DNA of 64,000 nucleotides from an uncultured Eubacteriales bacterium (GCA_902798825.1 CADBYI010000002.1:1-64000), one strand, 5' to 3'; positions 29,843 to 38,898 are shown, counted from the first letter of the stretch. Notes: generated from the letters alone by a model not told the origin. Numbers and translations are program-made.

Positions 29843-31698
29843 GTTATCAGGAAGAACAGGATTTCACCAACGAACGAGTGGACCCCAAGCTGTGGAAGAG
29901 GCTGTACGCCTACGCCTGGCGCAACAAACGCATCTTCCTCATGACCATCGCCTGTTTGCTGTTTGTGGCGCTGGTTGACGCCCTCTACCCCCTTCTTGCC
30001 AACTACGCTGTGGACCACTTCATCGTTCCCGGCGTATCCAAAGGCGTGGGGCTGTTTTTGCTGCTCTATGTGGCACTGGCTTTTTCCCAGGGCTTCGGCA
30101 CCCTGGGATTCATCACCCGCTGCGGGCGTATGGAGATGACCATCTCCTACGATATCCGGCAGGACGGTTTCTTGAAGCTCCAGAACCAGTCCTTCTCCTT
30201 TTATGACAAGACCGCCGTGGGATATCTGATGGCCCGGATGATCAGCGACGTGAGCCGACTCTCCGAGATGGTGGCCTGGAGCATGGTGGACCTTCTCTGG
30301 TCCTCCTGCTACGCGCTGCTGTGCCTCATCATCATGCTGATCAAGAACTGGAAGCTGGCGCTGCTGGTGTTGCTGGTGGTGCCGCCCCTTGCCGTGGTGG
30401 CTCTCTTTTTGGAGCGTGCCATCCTGAAGTATCAACGGGAAGCACGCAAGCACAACAGCCGCATCACCGGCGCTTTCAACGAGGGCATCATGGGCGCCAT
30501 GACCACCAAAACGCTTGTCTACGAAGAGGAGAACACCCGCGAATTCAAGGAGATCACCCAGAGCATGCGTAAGGCCTCCATCAAGGCAGCCCTGATCAAC
30601 GCCGTGTTCTTCCCGCTGGTCATCTCCCTGGGCGCTGTCGGCACGAGCCTGGCCCTGTATTTGGGCGGCCAGGGGGTGCTTGCCCCGGATCACGCCTTCA
30701 TAGGCCCCATATCCGCCGGTACCCTGGTGGCTTTCGTCACCTATGCGGCCAGCCTCTTCGACCCGATCCAGCAGATCGCGTCCATCTTTGCGGACTTCCA
30801 GAGCGCCCAGGCTTCGGCGGAGCGAGTCATCAGCCTGATCGACGCACCCATAGAAGTTGTGGATTCCCCCGAGGTCGTGGCCAAATACGGCAGCATCATC
30901 GAGCCCAAACGGGAGAATTGGGAGCCCATCACCGGCGCGATCCGCTTTGAAAACGTGAGCTTCTCCTACAAACCCGAGGAGCCGGTGCTGACGAACTTCG
31001 ATTTGGATATTCAGGCGGGACAGACCATCGCTCTGGTGGGTGAAACCGGCGCTGGCAAGAGCACCATCGTCAATCTGGTCTGCCGTTTCTATGAGCCCAC
31101 GGCCGGCACTATCTACATCGACGGCAAGGACTACAGGACCCGTTCCCAGCTCTGGCTGCAGAGCAGCCTGGGGTATGTGCTCCAATCCCCCCATCTGTTC
31201 TCCGGCACCATCGCGGACAACATCCGCTACGGTCGTCCCGACGCCACCATGGAGGAGGTGCGCCATGCGGCCCGACTGGTCCACGCCGAGCCGTTCATCC
31301 TGGAGCAATCGAAGGGATACGACACGGAGGTGGGCGAAGGCGGCATCCGCCTGTCCACAGGTCAGAAGCAGCTCATCTGCTTTGCCCGGGTGATCCTGGC
31401 GGACCCCCGCATCTTCGTGCTGGATGAGGCCACCAGCTCCATTGACACGGAAACGGAGCAGCTGATCCAGGAGGCCATCACCACCGTTTTAAAGGGTCGC
31501 ACCAGCCTTGTGGTGGCCCATCGGCTGTCCACCATCCGGAACGCCGACCGCATATTGGTCATCCGCGGCGGCCGCATCGAGGAAAGCGGCACCCACGAGG
31601 AGCTGCTGGCCCTGGGCGGTTACTACCATGACCTATATGAGCACCAGTTCCGGGAGGAGCGTCTCAAGACCGCCATGAAGGACATAGGCATCGAATAA
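29839..31698 (+). CDS. ABC exporter, partner half-transporter
   Basis: A 619-residue second half. Six transmembrane helices lie near residues 35-330. GETGAGKST is the Walker A near 401, the signature is LSTGQ (canonical LSGGQ) near 504, and Walker B FVLDEATSS keeps the catalytic Glu. Its altered signature would pair with the altered Walker B of the preceding protein in one degenerate ATP site, leaving one hydrolytic site, as in known heterodimeric exporters of the BmrCD/TM287-288 type. It starts with GTG overlapping the previous stop (GTGA). A strong terminator follows. Confidence 0.93.
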   Translation: MSYQEEQDFTNERVDPKLWKRLYAYAWRNKRIFLMTIACLLFVALVDALYPLLANYAVDHFIVPGVSKGVGLFLLLYVALAFSQGFGTLGFITRCGRMEMTISYDIRQDGFLKLQNQSFSFYDKTAVGYLMARMISDVSRLSEMVAWSMVDLLWSSCYALLCLIIMLIKNWKLALLVLLVVPPLAVVALFLERAILKYQREARKHNSRITGAFNEGIMGAMTTKTLVYEEENTREFKEITQSMRKASIKAALINAVFFPLVISLGAVGTSLALYLGGQGVLAPDHAFIGPISAGTLVAFVTYAASLFDPIQQIASIFADFQSAQASAERVISLIDAPIEVVDSPEVVAKYGSIIEPKRENWEPITGAIRFENVSFSYKPEEPVLTNFDLDIQAGQTIALVGETGAGKSTIVNLVCRFYEPTAGTIYIDGKDYRTRSQLWLQSSLGYVLQSPHLFSGTIADNIRYGRPDATMEEVRHAARLVHAEPFILEQSKGYDTEVGEGGIRLSTGQKQLICFARVILADPRIFVLDEATSSIDTETEQLIQEAITTVLKGRTSLVVAHRLSTIRNADRILVIRGGRIEESGTHEELLALGGYYHDLYEHQFREERLKTAMKDIGIE

Positions 31699-31708
31699 AT
31701 GCGCATGA

Positions 31709-31736
31709 AAAAGGAGCGAGGCCGCTCGCTCCTTTT
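31709..31736. terminator. Bidirectional terminator
   Basis: 12-bp perfect stem AAAAGGAGCGAG / CTCGCTCCTTTT with loop GCCG between the ABC exporter and the convergent XRE-LiaF gene. Confidence 0.88.
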
Positions 31737-31748
31737 CGTATGTGTGAT

Positions 31749-32756
31749 TCAGACGTACTCCACTTCGATCTTACCGAAGGAAACATCCCCTTTGAGATAG
31801 ATGAATACAGCGGCGTTGGGGTCTCCCGGCGGGCAGTTGCAGCCGCCGAAGGCTGCGCTGGCGTCCACCTTGGTGCCCACAGAGGCAGGAAGCCGCAGCG
31901 TCAGCGAGCCGAAGCTCACGTCGGCGTCGATGGTGGCTCCGTTCTCGATGTTGGCCCCGGTCAGATCAACCACCAGATTTCCGAAGGACATATCGATCTT
32001 GGCGCCTTTGAAGGGCTCCTCCCCCATCACCTTCTTTTCCTGGCTGGAGAAGGCGGCGTCCACGTTGATAAAGCCACCCTCCTCCGTGTATTCGAACACG
32101 GGGTCCCCCTTCTCCACATGGAAGAATCCTTCGCCGGAGCCCTTCCGGTGGGGAAACAGATATCCAAGCAGCACCGTAAGTCCGATGAGGATCAGCGCGG
32201 CGGGCCAGATCATGCTCCAGGTCAGCTTATACTGGGCGGGAATGATGCCCATGTTGAACAGCAGCATATACAAACCGAACAGGGCGATGCCCAAGCTCAC
32301 CGGGCTCAAATCCTTCCGGCACAGCATGATCCCCATGCAGGTGAGTAAAAAGGGCCACAGCACGCTCCAGAAGGTGATACCCTCTCCTAACTGAATAATG
32401 TGCATGGCGTTCAGCAGGAAGACCACGCCGATACCCACCAGCAGCAGAGAAAAGACGATCTTTTCCCAGCGGTTCAAATTCAGGCTTACCGTAACGTTGT
32501 GATCACGCTTTCCCTCTTTTTCGCCTTCCACAGACAGCAAGCGCAGCGGCTCTTTGCCCAATAGCTGGTCTGTGGTGACCCCTAACGCATCTGCCAGCTG
32601 CGGCAGAATGGAGATATCGGGACAGCTTAGATCGTTTTCCCATTTACTGACGGCCTGGGCGGTGACGCCCACCAGATTGGCCAGCTGCTCCTGGGTCATA
32701 CCCTTTTGCTTGCGCAAGTCGCTGATGCGCTTGCCCATGGTTGCCTTGCTTTCCAT
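31749..32756 (-). CDS. XRE-family regulator fused to a LiaF-like membrane protein
   Basis: A 335-residue fusion. Residues 8-65 are an XRE helix-turn-helix (ISDLRKQKGMTQEQLANLVG ... WENDLSCPD). Four hydrophobic helices occupy about 95-215 and resemble the LiaF/LiaI-type membrane core. The C-terminal ~100 residues are beta-rich repeats (IDMSFGNLVVDL, IDADVSFGSLTLRL, VDASAAFGG), as in the cell-envelope-stress sensors of the LiaF C-terminal type. So one polypeptide would join a DNA-binding head, a membrane anchor and an envelope-sensing domain. GGGAGG precedes the ATG. It faces the ABC exporter at a shared terminator, and GGTTGA half-sites lie upstream. Confidence 0.85.
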   Translation of the reverse strand: MESKATMGKRISDLRKQKGMTQEQLANLVGVTAQAVSKWENDLSCPDISILPQLADALGVTTDQLLGKEPLRLLSVEGEKEGKRDHNVTVSLNLNRWEKIVFSLLLVGIGVVFLLNAMHIIQLGEGITFWSVLWPFLLTCMGIMLCRKDLSPVSLGIALFGLYMLLFNMGIIPAQYKLTWSMIWPAALILIGLTVLLGYLFPHRKGSGEGFFHVEKGDPVFEYTEEGGFINVDAAFSSQEKKVMGEEPFKGAKIDMSFGNLVVDLTGANIENGATIDADVSFGSLTLRLPASVGTKVDASAAFGGCNCPPGDPNAAVFIYLKGDVSFGKIEVEYV

Positions 32757-32782
32757 AATTGCCTCCCTTTTTTGATGGCCTC

Positions 32783-32788
32783 ATCATA
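32783..32788 (-). promoter_or_regulatory. -10 box of the XRE-LiaF gene
   Basis: TATGAT on the minus strand, 27 nt before the start codon, with no convincing -35 box. A GGTTGA half-site overlaps the -35 area. Confidence 0.4.
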
Positions 32789-32801
32789 ACACATTTTTCA
32801 C

Positions 32802-32870
32802 GGTTGAGCTATCATCCGACAAGAGAATACCCAAAAAAGGTATCAACCGGTGGTTGAGCTCGAATCAACC
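32802..32870. promoter_or_regulatory. Cluster of GGTTGA/TCAACC half-sites
   Basis: Four copies in 69 bp: GGTTGA at 32802 and 32852, TCAACC at 32843 and 32865. The last three form two overlapping dyads (TCAACC-N3-GGTTGA and GGTTGA-N7-TCAACC). They lie between the divergent XRE-LiaF gene and def, beside both promoters, which fits operator sites for the XRE protein. That assignment is inference. Confidence 0.5.
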
Positions 32871-32891
32871 GCCCTTTTTATCTCGGTTTTC

Positions 32892-32920
32892 TTTACAAAA
32901 TCCCTTTCACAGGATATAAT
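32892..32920 (+). promoter_or_regulatory. Promoter of the def-rpe operon
   Basis: TTTACA, a 17-nt spacer and a perfect TATAAT, followed by AGGAGG at 32935 and ATG at 32949. Confidence 0.82.
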
Positions 32921-32948
32921 AACATGATGTAATTAGGAGGAATATGCC

Positions 32949-33431
32949 ATGGCGATTCGAACGATCCGCAAGGAAAAGGACCCTTGTCTGTATAAAAAGT
33001 GCCGGGAGGTCACCGCCTTTGACGGACGGTTGTCCCAGCTGATCGACGATATGTTCGATACCATGTATGAAGCCGACGGCGTGGGTCTGGCCGCCCCCCA
33101 GGTGGGTGTCCTTCGCCGGGTGGTGGTCATCGACGTGGGCGGGCCCGAAGGGGAAAACGCTCCTGTGGAGATGGTGAATCCTCATATTCTCGAATCCTCC
33201 GGTGTTCAGGGGGGCATGGAGGGCTGTCTCTCCTTCCCTGGGCAAAGCGGCTACGTGGAGCGTCCCAACTATGTGAAGGTGGAAGCCTACGACCGTAACG
33301 GAGATTTGTTCGAGTACGAGGGCGAAGGGCTCTTTGCCCGGGCAGTCTTCCACGAATGTGACCATCTGGACGGGAAGGTGTACCTGCCCTTGGTGAAGGA
33401 ACCGCCCGCTGACTTTAAGCAAGAGGAGTAG
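32949..33431 (+). CDS. def: Peptide deformylase
   Basis: The 160-residue metalloenzyme removes the formyl group from nascent proteins. GVGLAAPQVG (residues 44-53), EGCLSFPG with the metal ligand Cys93, and HECDHLDG with His135, Glu136 and His139 are all intact. The short C-terminus and motif spacing fit a Bacillota-type enzyme. AGGAGG lies 8 nt before the ATG. It heads an operon with fmt 3 nt downstream, so formylation and deformylation genes are coexpressed. Confidence 0.96.
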   Translation: MAIRTIRKEKDPCLYKKCREVTAFDGRLSQLIDDMFDTMYEADGVGLAAPQVGVLRRVVVIDVGGPEGENAPVEMVNPHILESSGVQGGMEGCLSFPGQSGYVERPNYVKVEAYDRNGDLFEYEGEGLFARAVFHECDHLDGKVYLPLVKEPPADFKQEE

Positions 33432-33434
33432 CCC

Positions 33435-34364
33435 ATGCGCATCGCATTCTTCGGCACCCCTGAATTTGCCGTCCCCACCCTTCGGGCTCTGGCGACATCC
33501 GATCATACTTTGGCTGTGTTCACCCAGCCGGATCGTCCGGTGGGGCGCAAGGCCATCTTGACGCCGCCGCCGGTGAAGGCGGCCGCCCTGGAGCTGGGAC
33601 TGCCGGTTTATCAGTTTGAAAAGATTCGGAGTCGGGAGGGCTGCGACGCCATTTCCGCTTTCAAGCCCGACCTCTATGCCGTGGTGGCCTTCGGACAGCT
33701 GTTCAGCGAAGAGAATTTGTCCATTCCACCTCTGGGTGCTATCAACGTCCACGGCTCTCTCCTGCCTCTCTATCGGGGCGCCTCCCCCATGCAGCAAAGC
33801 ATCATCGATGGCCAGGCAACGGTGGGCGTGTCCACCATGCGGCTGGTGAAGCGCATGGATGCGGGGGACATCCTTCTGCAGGCCGAAACGCCTCTGGGGG
33901 AGAACGAAACCTATGGAGAACTGTCAGAGCGCCTTGCGAAACTTGGCGCGGACCTGTTCATGGAAACTTTGCGTGTTCTGGAACGGGGACAGCTTTCGCC
34001 CGTTCCGCAAGACGAAAGCCGAGCCAGCTATTGCCGTATGCTCACCCGGGACAGCGGGAAGATCGACCTTTCTGCCCCGCGTCAGGTCATCCATGATCTC
34101 GTTCGCGGCACCAACCCCTGGCCCGGAGCTTATGCTCTGCTGGGCGAGGAGAAACTGAAGCTTTGGCGCACATCCCTTTCCGATGCGGAACCGTCTGCCG
34201 ATATACCCGTCGGCGGACTGTTCGGAGACCCTAAACACGGCCTTTTCCTTCGCTGCACGGACGGAACCTTGCAGATCCTTGAGCTGCAGGCTCCCGGCGG
34301 TAAGAAGCTGGACGGGAAGACCTTTTTGCGGGGCAAGAACATCATCGGGAGCGTGCTTTCATGA
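33435..34364 (+). CDS. fmt: Methionyl-tRNA formyltransferase
   Basis: The 309-residue enzyme formylates initiator Met-tRNA using 10-formyl-THF. MRIAFFGTPEFAVPTLRAL opens the Rossmann domain. AINVHGSLLPLYRGASPMQQ near residues 104-123 holds the SLLP-YRGxxP loop and catalytic residues, and VSTMRLVKRMDAGDIL near 134-149 follows. The C-terminal OB-like domain is present. It overlaps rsmB by 4 nt. Confidence 0.96.
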   Translation: MRIAFFGTPEFAVPTLRALATSDHTLAVFTQPDRPVGRKAILTPPPVKAAALELGLPVYQFEKIRSREGCDAISAFKPDLYAVVAFGQLFSEENLSIPPLGAINVHGSLLPLYRGASPMQQSIIDGQATVGVSTMRLVKRMDAGDILLQAETPLGENETYGELSERLAKLGADLFMETLRVLERGQLSPVPQDESRASYCRMLTRDSGKIDLSAPRQVIHDLVRGTNPWPGAYALLGEEKLKLWRTSLSDAEPSADIPVGGLFGDPKHGLFLRCTDGTLQILELQAPGGKKLDGKTFLRGKNIIGSVLS

Positions 34365-35602
34365 ACAGCCCCCGCAGGGACGCCCTGCAGGTATTTATGG
34401 ACGTGGTGGAGGACGGGGCCTATGCCAACCTTCGGCTGAAGGAGGTCCATCGCTCCCCCTCGGAGCAGGCCTATGTCAGCTCCCTGGTGTACACCGCTCT
34501 GGAGCATATGAGATGGACCGACTATATGCTGTCCTTCTATGTGAAGCAGCCAAAGAAGGTGGTCCGCAACATCCTGCGGCTGGCTGTGGCGGAGCTGTTC
34601 TTCATGGATACCCCGGATCATGCCGCTGTGAATGGCGCTGTGGAGCTGACCCGGGAATGCGGCAAAGGGGCCTTGTCCGGCCTGGTAAACGGGGTCCTGC
34701 GCCGTATGCTGCGGGAAAGGGACAGCCTCCCTCCCCTGCCCGACGATCCTGTGGCCCGGCTATCCATCCAGTATGGCTGCCCGGAGTGGATCATCCGGGA
34801 ATGGCTGGAACGGTTTGGAGAAACCGAGGCCCGGCAGCTTTTGAGCTATGAGCCACCAGCCATGGAGATACGGGCCCAGTATCCTTTTTCCAATGAGGAG
34901 CTGGCCGCCCAGCTAAGGGTTCCCTATACCTTGGGCCAGGTGGACAGCAACTGCTTCAAGTTGAGCGAAAGCCTTCCCGTGGCCTCTCTCCCTCTGTTTC
35001 GGGAGGGGAAAATCGCCATCCAGGGAGAAGGGGCTATGGCCATTTGTCGGTTCATGGGTGATATGCGGGGAAAGAAAGTGTTGGATGCCTGCGCTGCCCC
35101 CGGAGGGAAATCCGCCTATCTCTGGTCCCTGACGGAGGGGGATATCGACCTTACCTGCTGCGAGCTCCATCCCCATCGGCTGGAGCTGATGCAGCGGACC
35201 TTTGCCCGGCTCCATGTGCAGGCCACCTGCGTTGCCAGGGACGCCGCCCTGCTGGGTAAGGATGAGGCCGACAGCTTTGACGCTGTCCTTCTGGACGTGC
35301 CATGTTCCGGCCTGGGCCTGCTGCGGGAGAAGCCGGATGTGGCGCTCCATCGCAAGGAGAGCGATCTGTGGGAGCTGTGTCGAATCCAGGCATCGCTGCT
35401 CAATAGCTGCGCCAAGGCGGTGCGCCCCGGAGGGGTCCTTTGCTACAGCACCTGCACCATCTCCCTTCAAGAGAACGAGGATCAGGTGGCGGCCTTCTTA
35501 CAGGCTTATTCGGACTATACGCTGGAGGACCAACGACAGCTTCTGCCCCATCTGGATGGGACCGGCGGATTCTATATGGCAAGGATGAAAAGATGTATTT
35601 GA
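34361..35602 (+). CDS. rsmB: 16S rRNA (cytosine-967-C5)-methyltransferase RsmB
   Basis: A 413-residue methyltransferase. The N-terminal NusB-like RNA-binding domain (DALQVFMDVVEDGAYANLRL ... TPDHAAVNGAVELT) occupies about 130 residues. The catalytic domain has the SAM motif LDACAAPGGKSAYL near 241-254, LDVPCSGLG near 310 and YSTCTISLQENED near 361-373, giving both catalytic cysteines. It lies in the usual fmt-rsmB-rlmN order and overlaps rlmN by 10 nt. Confidence 0.95.
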   Translation: MNSPRRDALQVFMDVVEDGAYANLRLKEVHRSPSEQAYVSSLVYTALEHMRWTDYMLSFYVKQPKKVVRNILRLAVAELFFMDTPDHAAVNGAVELTRECGKGALSGLVNGVLRRMLRERDSLPPLPDDPVARLSIQYGCPEWIIREWLERFGETEARQLLSYEPPAMEIRAQYPFSNEELAAQLRVPYTLGQVDSNCFKLSESLPVASLPLFREGKIAIQGEGAMAICRFMGDMRGKKVLDACAAPGGKSAYLWSLTEGDIDLTCCELHPHRLELMQRTFARLHVQATCVARDAALLGKDEADSFDAVLLDVPCSGLGLLREKPDVALHRKESDLWELCRIQASLLNSCAKAVRPGGVLCYSTCTISLQENEDQVAAFLQAYSDYTLEDQRQLLPHLDGTGGFYMARMKRCI

Positions 35603-36642
35603 CGGACCTGGACAAAAACGGCGTCGCCGCCCTCATGACGGAATGGGCCCAGCCTCGTTTTCGCACCGATCAGGTGATGGCGTGGCTCAATGCCGGTGTG
35701 CGGCCGGAGGGTATGTCCAATCTTCCCAAGGCCCTTCGGGAAAAGCTCTCTGTTCTCCCCTACGGAGGCAGCACCATCGAACGGAAGCTGGTTTCTTCCA
35801 AGGACGGCACCGCCAAATACCTGTTCCTGCTGGAGGACGGAAACCTGGTGGAAGGGGTGCTGATGCACTATAGATACGGGAATACCGCCTGTATCTCCAC
35901 CCAGGTGGGATGCCGCATGGGCTGCAAATTCTGCGCCTCCACGCTGGAAGGCTGCGTGCGGGACCTGCGTCCCGGTGAGATGCTGAGCTTTATCAAGCTT
36001 ATGGAGCAGGATGAGCCGCCTCGCCCGGGTTGGAGCCGGTCCGTGACCAACATCGTCCTCATGGGCAGCGGGGAGCCTCTTGACAACTACGATAACGTGG
36101 TGACCTTTTTGAAACGGGTCACCAGCCCCGATGAGCTGAATATCAGCCCTCGGAACATCTCCCTGTCCACCTGCGGCCTGGTGCCGAAGATATACCGATT
36201 CATGGACGAGGCGCCCCATGTGACCTTGTCCATCTCCCTCCACGCTCACTCCGACGACGTGCGCCGGACCATGATGCCCATCGCCAACGTGTACCCCATC
36301 GCCGACCTTGTGGAGGCAGCCAGGGTCTATGCCGAGAAAACGGGCCGTCGGGTGGTGTTCGAATATGCTCTTGTGGAGGGCGTGAACGACTCCAAGCAGG
36401 ATGCCGTGGCCCTTGCAAAGCTCCTGCGAGGGTTGATCTGTCACGTGAATTTGATCCCCTTGAACAGCGTGAAGGAACGGTCGCTTATGGGCGTAAGCCG
36501 GGCCCACGCGGAGGAGTTCGCCGGTTGGCTGGAGAAGGAGCATATTTCCGCTACCGTGCGGCGAGAAATGGGCGCGGATATCGACGGCGCCTGTGGTCAG
36601 TTGAGAAGGAGAGTGATTCATGAGATACAGCAGCCTGTCTGA
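35593..36642 (+). CDS. rlmN: 23S rRNA/tRNA adenine-C2 methyltransferase RlmN
   Basis: A 349-residue radical SAM enzyme that methylates A2503 of 23S rRNA and A37 of some tRNAs. The [4Fe-4S] site is Cys107, Cys111 and Cys114 in GCRMGCKFCAS. GSGEPLDNYDNV near 157-168 binds SAM. The catalytic C-terminal Cys lies in IDGACGQLR near residue 336. The start at 35593 has AAGGATG just upstream and overlaps the rsmB stop; a longer in-frame start inside rsmB lacks family similarity. Confidence 0.95.
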   Translation: MYLTDLDKNGVAALMTEWAQPRFRTDQVMAWLNAGVRPEGMSNLPKALREKLSVLPYGGSTIERKLVSSKDGTAKYLFLLEDGNLVEGVLMHYRYGNTACISTQVGCRMGCKFCASTLEGCVRDLRPGEMLSFIKLMEQDEPPRPGWSRSVTNIVLMGSGEPLDNYDNVVTFLKRVTSPDELNISPRNISLSTCGLVPKIYRFMDEAPHVTLSISLHAHSDDVRRTMMPIANVYPIADLVEAARVYAEKTGRRVVFEYALVEGVNDSKQDAVALAKLLRGLICHVNLIPLNSVKERSLMGVSRAHAEEFAGWLEKEHISATVRREMGADIDGACGQLRRRVIHEIQQPV

Positions 36643-37348
36643 AAAGGGACGGCGTCCCAACAACGAGGACGAGGTGTTCACCCGCTTCGACCCTCGCTAT
36701 CCCCTGATCGCCGCCGTATCCGACGGTATGGGCGGCCATGCGGCAGGTGAAGTGGCCAGCCGCATCTCTATCGAAGCCCTGGATATGTGGACCAGGGAGC
36801 TGTGCGATGCGCCTCAAAACGTGCTGGTGGACGCCTTTTTCAACGCCAACGCCCAGGTCATCTCCGCTGCGGAGCAGGAAAAGAAATATCGTGGCATGGG
36901 CGCCACCCTGGTGGCCGCTATCTTCTATCACGATCACTTTATCACAGCTAATATCGGAGATTCACGGCTGTACCTGGTATCGGGCAACGATATGCGCCAG
37001 GTCACCTTCGATCACTCCTATGTCCAGGAGCTGGTACGAAGGGGCTTTCTCACTGCGGAGGAGGCGCGAAACCATCCTCGAAAGAATGTGATCACCCGGT
37101 GCATCGGCACGGAGTCCTCCTTTGAGCCCGATGTGTTCTATACCCGCTGGAACCCAAAGGATCTGGTGCTGCTTTGCTCTGACGGCCTTTGCGACGTGCT
37201 CACGGAGGCGGATATGCTGTCCCTCATCCAGCGGGAAACGGACTTGGACACCCTCTGTCGGTCCCTATACGCTGCCGCCTATGAGAAGGGCAGCTCCGAC
37301 AACATCTCCCTGGTCCTGGTGCGCAACGAAGGAGGTGTGGAGCTGTGA
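36620..37348 (+). CDS. prpC: PP2C-type serine/threonine phosphatase PrpC/Stp
   Basis: The 242-residue metal-dependent phosphatase reverses PrkC phosphorylation. NNEDEVF (residues 13-19), SDGMGGHAAGEVAS near 34-47, YRGMGATLVAA near 90-100, IGDSRLYLV near 111-119, LLCSDGLCDVLTE near 184-196 and SSDNISLVLV near 226-235 are the PP2C motifs with their Asp/Gly metal ligands. It overlaps rlmN by 23 nt and the next gene by GTGA, with AAGGAGAG upstream of ATG. Confidence 0.95.
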   Translation: MRYSSLSEKGRRPNNEDEVFTRFDPRYPLIAAVSDGMGGHAAGEVASRISIEALDMWTRELCDAPQNVLVDAFFNANAQVISAAEQEKKYRGMGATLVAAIFYHDHFITANIGDSRLYLVSGNDMRQVTFDHSYVQELVRRGFLTAEEARNHPRKNVITRCIGTESSFEPDVFYTRWNPKDLVLLCSDGLCDVLTEADMLSLIQRETDLDTLCRSLYAAAYEKGSSDNISLVLVRNEGGVEL

Positions 37349-38892
37349 TCCCGGATATCATCGACGGCAAGTATCGCGTCATCCGTGAGGTGGGCAGCGG
37401 CGGCATGGCTCACGTCTATCGGGCCATCAACATGTCCTCCCGTAAGGTAGTGGCGGTGAAGATGCTCAAGGAGGAGTATCTCAACGACAAGGAGTTCCTA
37501 CGCAGATTCGATCGGGAGGCACGGGCCAGCCTGGAGCTCTCCCATGAGAATATCGTCCGCGCCTATGGCGTAGGCGAAGACAACGGCGTGCCCTACATCG
37601 TGTTGGAGTATGTGGAAGGGAAAACCCTGAAGGATCTGATTCAGGAGAGCCCCGCCGGGCATCTCTCCGTCCAGCAGGCCATCGGTATCTGCAGCCAGAT
37701 ACTGGACGCCCTTTCCTATGCCCACGCCCACGGCATCATCCATCGGGACGTGAAGCCGCAGAACGTCATCGTCACCAACCGGGGCAAGGCGAAGCTGGCC
37801 GACTTCGGTATCGCCCGGGAGGTCACGGCCAGCACCGTCACCTTCTCCGGAAAGAACGTGATCGGTTCCGTACACTATATCTCTCCGGAGCAGGCCAAGG
37901 GGCTGCCCGCCACGGAGGAAAGCGACATCTATTCCGCCGGCATCTCCCTCTATGAGATGCTCACCGGTACGGTCCCCTTCATCGGCGATACCACGGTGTC
38001 AACGGCGCTGATGCATCTTTCCAACGAACCGGAGCCGCCTCGGGAGCTGAACCCCTCCATTCCCCCTGCCCTCAACGACATCGTCTTGCGGGCCCTGGAG
38101 AAGGATCCCCAGATGCGCTATGCCAGCGCCAAGCTCATGCGCTCCGATCTCATTCGGTCTCTGACCCATCCCAACGGCACCTTTGCCCGGGACAGGGAGT
38201 CCAAGGAGACCAGAACCCCCGGACGGCGCATGTCCCTTTCCGTGTACGCCTGGATATCCATATCCGTGTTTACCCCTATTTTGGTCATCTTCCTGGCCTA
38301 TCTCGGCTATGTGAACCATTGGTGCGCCGGCAGCGAGGACGTGGAGGATCTGATCCTTCCCTCCCCCAGCCTGGAGGCCACGGTGGAAAGCGTGACCGTA
38401 TCCGGTTCCAATCAGCCCACAGCGACCCCCGCCGGAAAGCTTATGCCCACGGTGATGGGGCAACGACTGGACGACGCCCTTAAGGCCGTGCACGATATAG
38501 GTTTCTCGGATATCTTCGTGTCCATCGAGTATGCGGCCAACGATCCAAGGGTCGGCACCATCGTTCAGCAGAGCGCCCAGGCCAACACCGTTCCCGATAC
38601 GAACGTGCCCGTTTACCTCACGCTCCTGCTGGAAAAGCACGGCAAGTATAAGGCGGACATCGCCTTTATGCTGGATATTCCTGAAAACGACTCCCGTGTG
38701 CAGATCGTGTATAGAACCAGCAACACGGAGAACATCGACTATTCCGTAATCCTGTACGATACCCTAAGGACGAAGGAGACCATGGTCTCCATCAGCGCCA
38801 CGGTATACAGCAACGATCCTGCCACCCGGACCCTGTACCTTCTGGTGAACGGAACGGAAGCGAGAGCCCAGGATGTGAAGTTTTCGGAGTAA
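37345..38892 (+). CDS. prkC: Serine/threonine protein kinase PrkC/Stk1 with one PASTA domain
   Basis: A 515-residue membrane kinase that senses cell-wall fragments in the family. The N-terminal kinase domain has GSGGMAHVYRA (residues 14-24), AVKML with the ATP lysine, HRDVKPQNVIV near 133-143 and DFGIARE near 154. One transmembrane helix (SVYAWISISVFTPILVIFLA) lies near 298-318. Outside, a Pro/Ser-rich linker leads to a single recognisable PASTA unit (PTVMGQRLDDALKAV) near 370-430 and then a ~75-residue domain I do not recognise. Most homologues carry three to four PASTA units. GTG start, coupled to prpC. Confidence 0.94.
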   Translation: MIPDIIDGKYRVIREVGSGGMAHVYRAINMSSRKVVAVKMLKEEYLNDKEFLRRFDREARASLELSHENIVRAYGVGEDNGVPYIVLEYVEGKTLKDLIQESPAGHLSVQQAIGICSQILDALSYAHAHGIIHRDVKPQNVIVTNRGKAKLADFGIAREVTASTVTFSGKNVIGSVHYISPEQAKGLPATEESDIYSAGISLYEMLTGTVPFIGDTTVSTALMHLSNEPEPPRELNPSIPPALNDIVLRALEKDPQMRYASAKLMRSDLIRSLTHPNGTFARDRESKETRTPGRRMSLSVYAWISISVFTPILVIFLAYLGYVNHWCAGSEDVEDLILPSPSLEATVESVTVSGSNQPTATPAGKLMPTVMGQRLDDALKAVHDIGFSDIFVSIEYAANDPRVGTIVQQSAQANTVPDTNVPVYLTLLLEKHGKYKADIAFMLDIPENDSRVQIVYRTSNTENIDYSVILYDTLRTKETMVSISATVYSNDPATRTLYLLVNGTEARAQDVKFSE

Positions 38893-38898
38893 AAGGCG

